Below, piece after piece: positions 53,122 through 60,544 of a stretch of DNA of 64,000 bases (its first letter is position 1; every line of letters starts with the position of its first letter). The notes beneath the pieces were generated by a model that saw nothing but the letters and a program-made list of their open reading frames with translations, was not told the DNA's origin and did no database searches. A program made the translations under genes and the position numbers. The stretch is taken from contig JBCBVV010000010.1 of assembly GCA_039817415.1 (NCBI GenBank), forward strand, positions 98,365-162,364. The letters run 5' to 3'. Source of the DNA: JALEFZ01 sp039817415. Its GTDB lineage: Bacteria > Bacteroidota > Bacteroidia > J057.

Positions 53122-53155
53122 GAAATCCAGATCATGAATCTGTCTCGTAGGTAGG
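53122..53155 (+). promoter_or_regulatory. Candidate ECF-sigma promoter for the TPR-TonB genes
   Basis: GAAATCCAG (53122-53130), 13 bases, CTCGTAGGTAGG (53144-53155), identical in both elements and spacing to the copy at 47021. The region between the two elements differs, so it is not a recent duplication of the whole stretch. The TPR gene ATG is 26 bases downstream. Confidence 0.65.
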
Positions 53156-53181
53156 GAAATGTTTCACTAATCCCTATAACG

Positions 53182-54552
53182 ATGAACAGATTAAGATACC
53201 CCAACCCATTTTCAGTGCTTTTCTTAGGTCTTATCCTCTTGGTGGCGATGATATCTGCATGTACAGATATGCCTAAGGATCATGCCACCTCACTAGCTAT
53301 TGTTAAGACCAGTCAAGTCCAAAAATTTATTCCAGATTTACTTCCAAGAAATGCTTCTCTTGGTTCCCTTCAAGAGCAACGCAAGGTTCTTTCTACCTAT
53401 GAGATGCTAAAAAATGCGATCAATCAGAATCCCACTGATTATCGTAAGAGAATCCAGCTTGCCCAGCTTTTCATGTTAGAAGCTAGGGTGACAGGTGAGC
53501 ATGGACATTACTATCCTGCCGCCTTACAAGTCTTGGATGGTATTTTGCAAGAGGCATCCAAGCCAGATGTGGTTTTCGGTGCGAAATCCCTTAAGGCTTC
53601 TGTCAAATTATCCCTTCACGAATTCAAGGAAGCTAAAAAATTAGCAGAAGAAGCCGTTCAACTCAACGGATATAACGCTTTGATCTACGGATCTCTTGTC
53701 GATGCCCACGTTGAATTGGGGGAATACGATAAGGCCATTAGCATGGCTGACAAAATGATGTCTATTCGTCCAGACATTCGATCCTATTCTAGGGTCTCTT
53801 ACTTAAGGGAATTGCATGGAGATATCGAAGGGGCCATCGATGCCATGGAAATGGCCGTTAAAGCTGGATACCCTGGCTATGAGGAGACGTCATGGGCTGC
53901 CTTGAACCTAGGCAACCTGTACCAAAAAGATGGTAGAATTCCTGAAGCAAAAGCTATCTACGAAGGAATATTAGAAAACCGAGAAGACTATCCTTTTGCT
54001 ATGGCGGCCCTAGCCGAACTAGACCGTTTGGAAGGGAATTATCATCAAGCTGAAAAGCGCTTATTGGCTGCCATTGACATCATTCCAGAGGTAAGCTTCT
54101 TCGAGCAACTCACAAGCCTTCTTCAGGAAATGAATAGAATGAAGGAAGCCGATAAGATGAAAAAGGAAGTCATGGATATGTTGGCTGATGACGAGGCAAA
54201 CGGACACAAAATGGGGATGGAGTATGCGAGATTTTACCTTGAAATAGATGGTAAAATTGGAATGGCCAGAGAATATGCGCTAAAGGAATATGCCTATAGG
54301 CCTAATAATATTGATGTCAACCAGCTTTTGGCTGCCATCGAAATCAAGGCTGGTGAGTATGAAGTAGCTAGAAAATACCTTCGTCAGGCAAATATAACAG
54401 GGACAATCAATGATGAATTGGTGGCCATGAATGCCTTGATGCTAGAATATGACGGCAAGAAAAAGGAGGCAGAGCGGTTGCTAAAGACTCATGCTAAAAA
54501 GCATCCAAAGCAGAACCACATTTTTGTCGACTACATCTATAAAAATTTATAG
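53182..54552 (+). CDS. TPR-repeat lipoprotein
   Basis: 456 residues. A lipoprotein signal (MNRLRYPNPFSVLFLGLILL ... MISAC, Cys ~27) is followed by tandem tetratricopeptide repeats, for example PTDYRKRIQLAQLFMLEARV, VVFGAKSLKASVKLSLHEFKEA, ALIYGSLVDAHVELGEYDKA, SWAALNLGNLYQKDGRIPEA, FAMAALAELDRLEGNYHQA. It is probably a periplasmic or outer-membrane scaffold. It is preceded by the candidate ECF promoter and followed by the TonB receptor, with which it is probably co-transcribed. Confidence 0.88.
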   Translation: MNRLRYPNPFSVLFLGLILLVAMISACTDMPKDHATSLAIVKTSQVQKFIPDLLPRNASLGSLQEQRKVLSTYEMLKNAINQNPTDYRKRIQLAQLFMLEARVTGEHGHYYPAALQVLDGILQEASKPDVVFGAKSLKASVKLSLHEFKEAKKLAEEAVQLNGYNALIYGSLVDAHVELGEYDKAISMADKMMSIRPDIRSYSRVSYLRELHGDIEGAIDAMEMAVKAGYPGYEETSWAALNLGNLYQKDGRIPEAKAIYEGILENREDYPFAMAALAELDRLEGNYHQAEKRLLAAIDIIPEVSFFEQLTSLLQEMNRMKEADKMKKEVMDMLADDEANGHKMGMEYARFYLEIDGKIGMAREYALKEYAYRPNNIDVNQLLAAIEIKAGEYEVARKYLRQANITGTINDELVAMNALMLEYDGKKKEAERLLKTHAKKHPKQNHIFVDYIYKNL

Positions 54553-54564
54553 GGGGATTGTGAA

Positions 54565-54593
54565 GGGGGCTCTCTCGGTATGGATGAGTCCCC
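54565..54593 (+). other. Hairpin between TPR and TonB receptor genes
   Basis: GGGGGCTC and GAGTCCCC (54565-54572, 54586-54593), 8 bp with one G-U and a 13-base loop; no T tract. It may tune expression of the receptor relative to the TPR gene. Confidence 0.3.
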
Positions 54594-54636
54594 ACTTTCT
54601 TACCCTATCTCAACCTATCACATTAATTCATCCATT

Positions 54637-56907
54637 ATGCAACCCTTTTTATCCTATTTGGGGAAGGCTGCCCTTGTTATGGCTTTCCTTGTGAGCTCAT
54701 GTCAATGTATGGCCGAAGACTTTTTTCTTTCGGGAAAAGTAGTGGATCAGCAAACTGGAGAAGGACTTTCTGGTGTAAAAGTAGAAATTCTCACAGAGGA
54801 GCGATTGGTATTTACCGATCAACTGGGCGAGTTTTATTTTGATCCTGGGAAGCAAGATTCTATAGAAATTAGGATTCATTATATAGGCTACCGTTCTCAG
54901 TATCATCGATACAAGGTAGCAGGTGAGCTTCCTGTGGAAACAGTATTTTCACTAGAAAGAGACGAATTCAACCTAGAAGAAATCACAATTACCGCTCAAA
55001 CTGGAAAAGATATCAGTTTATTGGGTGAATTGGATATCCATTTACAGCCCATTTCTTCCTCTCAAGATATCCTTCAAATTATCCCTGGATTGGTCATTGC
55101 TCAACATGCTGGTGGAGGGAAGGCGGAACAAATATTCCTAAGAGGTTTTGATATTGACCATGGAACAGACCTGCAGTTGACGGTGGACGGAATGCCGGTA
55201 AATATGGTTTCACATGCCCATGGACAAGGATATTCAGACCTTCACTTCCTTATCCCTGAAACCATCGAAAAAGTGGACTTTGACAAAGGTTCCTATGAGG
55301 CTTCAAAAGGGAATTTCGCCACAGCTGGCTATGCAGCATTCAGAACGAAAAATACGCTAGAAGAGAATAGGTTAAGCCTGGAGCTCGGACAATTCAATAC
55401 GGTCAGAGGTTTACTGATGATGAATTTACTGGATAATGTCCATGGACAAGACCTCTATATAGCTGGTGAAATGATTCGTTCAGATGGGTATTTTGAAGCT
55501 TCCCAAAACTTCGTTCGCGATAATTTTATGGCCAAGTACAAGGTAAACATAGGAGAAAATACCTTGTTTAAAGCTGGCATTTCCACTTTTCAATCCACTT
55601 GGACAGCCTCGGGTCAAATTCCAGAAAGGGCCATTGAACAAGGAATTATTGGAAGATTTGGTGCCATTGATTCTACGGAAGGAGGTAATACGTCGAGAAA
55701 AAACATCAACCTGGAGTTATTCCATCAGATCAACACCCAAAGCAGCTTAAAGGCTCAGCTTTATGGCATTGATTACGACTTCTCTTTGTTTTCCAACTTT
55801 ACTTTTTTCCTTGAGGATAGTTTGAATGGTGATCAAATCCATCAAACCGAGAATCGCCAAATCATAGGAGGCCATGTTACCTATCAGCTTGAGAATAGAG
55901 TAGGGAAGGTTGACATGTTGACAAGCATCGGCTTGGATCTTAGGCAGGATTGGGTGAATGATCTCGCCCTTAATCAAACCTTGAATAGAGGAGACATAAT
56001 CGAGCAATTTGCCTTGGGACAGGTAAGTGAAACGAACCTTTCTGTGTTCTTATCCCAGGATATCTTGTTTGGCGACAAATGGAAAATCAATGCAGGAGTA
56101 AGGCAGGACTTTTTTCAGTTTTCATACTTAAATGAATTGGAAGAAAATTCCGATTGGCAAGTTGTTCAGAGACAAATCCTTAGCCCTAAACTTTCTATTT
56201 CTTACAAAGCCAATGATCAATGGAATTTTTACAGCAAATGGGGATTGGGATATCACACCAATGACAGCAGAGTGGTATTAGAAGGAGAAGTTGAGCATAT
56301 CCTACCTCGGTCAAACGGCTTTGATCTTGGTACATTTTGGAAGCCAGGGAAGAAATTGTTGATGCAAGCCGCTCTTTGGTATTTACATTTAGATCAGGAG
56401 TTTGTGTATGTAGGGGATGCTGGAATTGTAGAGCCATCAGGGGCTACCAGAAGGCTGGGGGCAGATATGAGTATGCGCTATCAGATTTTTTCCTTTCTAA
56501 GCGCGAATGCTGATCTAACCTTTACCCATGCAAGATCTATAGAAGATGATCAAGGTGAGAATTTTATTCCCTTGGCACCTGTCTGGACTGCTCAGGCTGG
56601 ATTAACAGCTAATTCCAAAAAAGGACTGGCAGCTAGCTTGAATTATAGATTTTTAGGGGATAGGGCTGCGAATGAGGATTATAGTTTGGTGGCAGAAGGA
56701 TACAATCTGTTTGACTTGAACCTCCGTTACAGGAAAAAGGCTTGGCAGTTTACCCTTCAACTTGAAAACATCCTGAATGTAAACTGGAAAGAAGCCCAAT
56801 TTGAAACAACCAGCCAATTGGCTTGGGAAAGCACGCCCGTTACAGAAATCCATTTCACACCAGGTACCCCTTTTTCTGCAAAAATGGGATGTACATTCTT
56901 TTGGTAG
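54637..56907 (+). CDS. TonB-dependent outer-membrane receptor
   Basis: 756 residues from ATG 54637, which gives the signal MQPFLSYLGKAALVMAFLVS ... AED; an upstream frame start at 54580 adds an unrelated leader. A carboxypeptidase-regulatory-like domain (FFLSGKVVDQQTGEGLSGVK) precedes the plug (LQIIPGLVIAQHAGGGKAEQ, IFLRGFDIDHGTDLQLTVDG, MVSHAHGQGYSDLHFLIPE) and a ~22-strand barrel ending in Phe-Trp. The His-rich plug motif HAHGQGYxDLxFLIPE recurs in a clade of receptors in other bacteria, as I remember. Its ligand is unknown; histidines suggest metal or metal-complex uptake, which is inference. Confidence 0.92.
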   Translation: MQPFLSYLGKAALVMAFLVSSCQCMAEDFFLSGKVVDQQTGEGLSGVKVEILTEERLVFTDQLGEFYFDPGKQDSIEIRIHYIGYRSQYHRYKVAGELPVETVFSLERDEFNLEEITITAQTGKDISLLGELDIHLQPISSSQDILQIIPGLVIAQHAGGGKAEQIFLRGFDIDHGTDLQLTVDGMPVNMVSHAHGQGYSDLHFLIPETIEKVDFDKGSYEASKGNFATAGYAAFRTKNTLEENRLSLELGQFNTVRGLLMMNLLDNVHGQDLYIAGEMIRSDGYFEASQNFVRDNFMAKYKVNIGENTLFKAGISTFQSTWTASGQIPERAIEQGIIGRFGAIDSTEGGNTSRKNINLELFHQINTQSSLKAQLYGIDYDFSLFSNFTFFLEDSLNGDQIHQTENRQIIGGHVTYQLENRVGKVDMLTSIGLDLRQDWVNDLALNQTLNRGDIIEQFALGQVSETNLSVFLSQDILFGDKWKINAGVRQDFFQFSYLNELEENSDWQVVQRQILSPKLSISYKANDQWNFYSKWGLGYHTNDSRVVLEGEVEHILPRSNGFDLGTFWKPGKKLLMQAALWYLHLDQEFVYVGDAGIVEPSGATRRLGADMSMRYQIFSFLSANADLTFTHARSIEDDQGENFIPLAPVWTAQAGLTANSKKGLAASLNYRFLGDRAANEDYSLVAEGYNLFDLNLRYRKKAWQFTLQLENILNVNWKEAQFETTSQLAWESTPVTEIHFTPGTPFSAKMGCTFFW

Positions 56908-56947
56908 ACAAAGAGATAGCCTTCTGGGATAATGATTCTAATGGCTG

Positions 56948-56989
56948 ATCAGGATTGAGACTTTGAAAAAAACGAGTCTCCATCCTGAT
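56948..56989 (+). terminator. Two-part hairpin after the TonB receptor
   Basis: Outer arms ATCAGGAT/ATCCTGAT and inner arms GAGACT/AGTCTC form a long stem-loop 40 bases after the receptor stop. It lacks a T tract on the plus strand, so termination is probable but not certain. Confidence 0.45.
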
Positions 56990-57125
56990 TGGTTGTTCTG
57001 ACGAAGATGATATTTATCTAGGTCAATTGGCAGATTTGTCGGGTTCATATCTTTTTAAGGATAAATCTCCTTTAATTTCAACTCCTAATAAGACCTACAC
57101 AAAATCATTAAACTGATCTATCAGG

Positions 57126-58004
57126 ATGAAGAACATTATCAGGAGAATTCTTTTATCTACCTTACTGTGTATTTGCCTTGGGTTACCCTCATTGCATGCA
57201 CAAGGACCTTGGGCTCAAAGAAAAGGCAAGGGATATAGCCAGCTGGTATTCAACACGATCCCTACTTACACGACCTTGTTTAATGGGAGCCAGGGAAGTA
57301 CCAGAGAAACTGAAAGAGAACTTTCAGAATCTGTATGGTCTGCTTACGTAGAAGTTGGTGTAACGGAGAAGTTCACCCTAGGCGGAACCTTGCCTTTGGT
57401 ATCTGTAGGTAGTGGGGAGCCATCTCTTGATAATGTAAATCCTGTATATCCTGCTGACCAGCTTACCAGTTTGGGCAATGTCGGAATCTTTGGGAAATAC
57501 ACCCTGATTGACAATAAGCTAAAGTTAGCTCTTATCGCTCAGGTAGATTTTCCAAGCAGCACAAGAAATGAGCTTTCTGGTCTATCTACAGGAGTCAACG
57601 CCTATTCCTTTGTTCCTAAGTTATCGGTCGGAAGTAGTTCTGGGAAGTGGTATTACTTTGGAAATGTAGGATATGGATATCGTAACAATGACTACCATGA
57701 TTTCTTACATGTGGTAGCAGAAGCAGGTAGGCGCTTGAAGAATGAAAAATTCTTGGTCATTCTCAACCTCCATCGAATTCACAATATAAACAATGGAAAC
57801 CCTAGTGTAGATTCACCTGCCAATATTGAAACTGGACTTTATACAAGCTTTCAGGAATACTCAGCCTTTTTACTCAAATTTTTTGCCGAAGATATATACA
57901 AAGGTTTGGGAGGCTTTGTGTCTGTGGGAGGCTCTTTTATCGGCCAAAGTGTTTCAGTTCCTGTTTCACCCGCCTTGAGCATTGGCGTATTTTATAAATG
58001 GTAA
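57126..58004 (+). CDS. Outer-membrane barrel protein (MetA/phenol-pathway-transporter-like)
   Basis: 292 residues. A signal peptide (MKNIIRRILLSTLLCICLGL ... LHAQ) is followed by GPWAQRKGKGYSQLVFNTIPTY and strand-rich sequence with aromatic girdles, ending SIGVFYKW. The general pattern resembles channel-like barrels annotated as transporters in phenol or alkane pathways. It is downstream of the TonB receptor and could belong to the same regulon; the leader contains no copy of the ECF motif. Confidence 0.6.
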   Translation: MKNIIRRILLSTLLCICLGLPSLHAQGPWAQRKGKGYSQLVFNTIPTYTTLFNGSQGSTRETERELSESVWSAYVEVGVTEKFTLGGTLPLVSVGSGEPSLDNVNPVYPADQLTSLGNVGIFGKYTLIDNKLKLALIAQVDFPSSTRNELSGLSTGVNAYSFVPKLSVGSSSGKWYYFGNVGYGYRNNDYHDFLHVVAEAGRRLKNEKFLVILNLHRIHNINNGNPSVDSPANIETGLYTSFQEYSAFLLKFFAEDIYKGLGGFVSVGGSFIGQSVSVPVSPALSIGVFYKW

Positions 58005-58024
58005 TTCGGCAAAAAAACCAATCT

Positions 58025-58058
58025 ATTCAGGCCTATTTTTGAGAAAATAGGCCTGAAT
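58025..58058. terminator. Strong hairpin terminator
   Basis: Perfect 15-bp arms (58025-58039, 58044-58058) with the loop TGAG follow the outer-membrane gene stop by 20 bases. The symmetric A/T ends allow bidirectional action. Confidence 0.75.
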
Positions 58059-58114
58059 GTTATCTTATTTCCTCAATATGTATTCAATTTTTTCTGAGTA
58101 GGAGCAACCTCCTC

Positions 58115-58158
58115 TTTAGCTTTACCGTCTGCTACATGAATTATTGAGTAAAGCTAAA
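58115..58158. repeat. 11-base inverted repeat upstream of gene 58318
   Basis: TTTAGCTTTAC (58115-58125) and GTAAAGCTAAA (58148-58158) are exact inverses separated by 22 bases. The centre lies ~180 bases before the next ATG. It may be a regulator site or a structured leader; no T tract for termination. Confidence 0.4.
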
Positions 58159-58317
58159 TCTTCCAGAATCTCTTTCATCTTGACTATCAGAGGAATCCTT
58201 CTCATGATGGAAATTTTGTTTGTTAGGTCTAGAAAATGAAGCCACCCTTGATAATTTCCTTGGTTCATTGGATGGACTTTACATCTAAATACAACAAACA
58301 AATCAATCCATTATCTT

Positions 58318-59187
58318 ATGAAGAAAATTTCCTTTTGCCTACTTAGTATGATGCTGGTAGGTTTTTTGTATGCTCAACCCCCTTCGAAGAAAGAGGTTAG
58401 GAGGGAAAAAAGGGCCGTCAAGAAAGAAGCGAGATTAGAAAAAAAAGCACAGAATCTCCGATACATGATTTTGGGTTCTGGGGCTTCTTTTGGCATTATC
58501 CAGGACTTACAGATGAGTAGCCTTACCCATCAAGGTTGGGGAGGGAACTTTACCTGGCAAAGGTTAATTATTCGCCCAAAGGACCGTGAAGAAATAACAT
58601 GGTTTAGAGGAGTTGCCAGCTTTATGAATCCTCCATACGGAGATGTAGGAGCCTTTCAAGCCACCGGACAAGCCAAGTACAACTACACTCGAAATTTGTA
58701 TAGTTGGAATGGAGATAAAAATATTATCAGGCTCGGCGGCTATGTAGGCATTCCTATCTATTTTAGAAACAATCCAAGGCTGGGTAATTCATCATTATAT
58801 TTTGATATCCTGCCTACGATTGGTCCTTCTGCAGACCTACAAATGAAGTTTAAGATTCCATGGGTTAAAACAGCCGCAATATTTGCCTACCAAATTCAAT
58901 CTTCACTTTTTGGCTTCGTGAACGCTTTCCCTGAATATGCAACCGTAGCAGAAGAAGGCTATTCTAAGTTTGTAATCCTAGGACAGTCAGCCACGGTTTT
59001 TTCGGAAGCAGCTTTGATGATTCCTCTCCGAAAAGAAAACGACAACCTGCTAAAAATTTCCTATGCATGGGATTTGTATGGTTTGAATGACAATGATATC
59101 CATCGGACCCGACAAGGCCTCCATTCCCTTCAACTGGCCTTGATGATTAACCTTCATTCTCCAAACAACCCAAACAAACTTCCATGA
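58318..59187 (+). CDS. Secreted outer-membrane-type protein with Lys/Arg-rich N-terminus
   Basis: 289 residues. The signal MKKISFCLLSMMLVGFLYAQ is followed by a very basic stretch of ~30 residues (KKEVRREKRAVKKEARLEKK). The rest is beta-strand rich with Tyr/Trp pairs (NFTWQRLIIRPKDREEITWF, NIIRLGGYVGIPIYFRNN) and probably forms a barrel. No family recognised. Its stop overlaps the start of the S41 peptidase by 4 bases, so the two are translationally coupled and likely cooperate. Confidence 0.55.
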   Translation: MKKISFCLLSMMLVGFLYAQPPSKKEVRREKRAVKKEARLEKKAQNLRYMILGSGASFGIIQDLQMSSLTHQGWGGNFTWQRLIIRPKDREEITWFRGVASFMNPPYGDVGAFQATGQAKYNYTRNLYSWNGDKNIIRLGGYVGIPIYFRNNPRLGNSSLYFDILPTIGPSADLQMKFKIPWVKTAAIFAYQIQSSLFGFVNAFPEYATVAEEGYSKFVILGQSATVFSEAALMIPLRKENDNLLKISYAWDLYGLNDNDIHRTRQGLHSLQLALMINLHSPNNPNKLP

Positions 59188-60200
59188 AAAAATTAGTCAT
59201 CCTAATAACATTCAGCGCGCTCGCGCTTTTATCGGCCTGTGAATTGGTCTTTATGCAACCCAGTGCAGAAAATACCCCCACCTCTGTATTTGAAGAGGCT
59301 TGGTCCTTCGCAGATAGAGAGTACTCCTTTTTCGAATTCAAGAAGATCAATTGGGATTCAGTAAAAGCGGTATATGAGCCTCAGGTAAATGATTCCATGT
59401 CCCAAGAGGAACTTTTTGATGTCTTGGCAGATATGCTTTTTGTATTGAGAGATGGTCATGTAAACCTGAGATCACCATTCGATCGCTCAAGGAACTGGAG
59501 ATGGTTTTTGAACTCCCCGCCTAACTTTAATTATGACCTGTTAGAAAGAAATTATTTCAAGGAGCAACAACAGTTTGTTGGAAACTTCATCGTGAATGAT
59601 TTTGAGGATGTGGGCTATGCTCGTTATAGTAGTTTTTCCAATGGGGTGAGTCCTTTTATGATGAGGTATCTCATAGATAACTTCAGCGACAGTACCTACA
59701 AAGGCCTGATCTTTGATGTCCGCGATAATGGAGGTGGATCCCTTTCTAATGTGGCCAACATATTAGAGTATTTCACCGCAGATACCATTATGGCCTACAG
59801 AGATCGGTATAAAATTGGTCCTGAACACAATGACTTTTCATCTTTGGTATACAATGCTATCGCGCCTGCAGAGGATACTTTTTATACCAAGCCCATTATC
59901 GTTTTGACCAATAGAAGTTCGTATTCAGCCACGACCTTTTTCTCAACTGCTACAAAAGCCTTCCCGAACATTACGCTCATGGGAGATACGACGGGTGGGG
60001 GAGGAGGAGCTCCAGCCAATACGGACTTGCCTAACGGCTGGACCATTAGAGTTTCATCCACGCAGCTATTCTCTATCAATGGTCTAAATGTAGAAGATGG
60101 CCTCCCGCCAGATGTCTTTGTCCAAATGGATTCTACAGATATCGCAAGAGGAGAAGATACTATTCTTGAATTAGCGTTGAAGACACTGAGGGAGAATTAA
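59184..60200 (+). CDS. S41-family (C-terminal-processing type) peptidase, lipoprotein
   Basis: 338 residues. A lipobox occurs at MKKLVILITFSALALLSAC (Cys 19). An N-terminal domain (PTSVFEEAWSFADREYSFFE, MLFVLRDGHVNLRSP) precedes the peptidase core: GLIFDVRDNGGGSLSNVANI, VLTNRSSYSATTFFSTATKA, the nucleophile Ser-Ala within SYSAT, and GDTTGGGGGAPANTDLPNGW. There is no PDZ domain, as in the short Bacteroidota S41 subgroup. It cleaves proteins in the periplasm or on the surface. Coupled to the outer-membrane protein before it. Confidence 0.9.
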   Translation: MKKLVILITFSALALLSACELVFMQPSAENTPTSVFEEAWSFADREYSFFEFKKINWDSVKAVYEPQVNDSMSQEELFDVLADMLFVLRDGHVNLRSPFDRSRNWRWFLNSPPNFNYDLLERNYFKEQQQFVGNFIVNDFEDVGYARYSSFSNGVSPFMMRYLIDNFSDSTYKGLIFDVRDNGGGSLSNVANILEYFTADTIMAYRDRYKIGPEHNDFSSLVYNAIAPAEDTFYTKPIIVLTNRSSYSATTFFSTATKAFPNITLMGDTTGGGGGAPANTDLPNGWTIRVSSTQLFSINGLNVEDGLPPDVFVQMDSTDIARGEDTILELALKTLREN

Positions 60201-60544
60201 GAAAACGGAAGAGGACAAAACTCTATTTCAGCCTGCCTGAAGAAGAAAAACCTCAGCATATTAAACTTAAAGAGTCTCTTAAAGTATAAATCCTGTTCTG
60301 CTTAGGTAAGTTTCCTAAGTGGACAGGATTTTTTCTTATTAAGGACCTTTGGAGAGATATATGTTGACAAGATATTGAAGAGTGGGCCCTACTAACAGCT
60401 TTAATTGGATTTTTGTCTTTGTCTCAAATAAGTCTTTCACTAATAACGGTATCGCTTCGTCCATTCTTTGAAGCTTTCGCATAGTTAATTTGGGGTATTT
60501 CAATTATCTTATATGAAATTTTCCATCTAGCTGGATCTTCTAAT
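60201..60544. other. 344-base intergenic region
   Basis: Contains a terminator at 60288-60334 and otherwise AT-rich sequence presumably holding the promoter of the hybrid sensor. No gene seen. Confidence 0.4.
60288..60334 (+). terminator. Two-stem intrinsic terminator after the S41 gene
   Basis: AAATCCTGT/ACAGGATTT (60288-60296, 60323-60331) enclose an inner stem CTTAGG/CCTAAG, and a run of T follows. A classical terminator. Confidence 0.85.

Larger units (their letters stand above)
58005..58317. other. 313-base intergenic region
   Basis: It contains the terminator at 58025-58058 and the 11-base inverted repeat at 58115-58158, each listed separately. Nothing else recognised. Confidence 0.4.
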
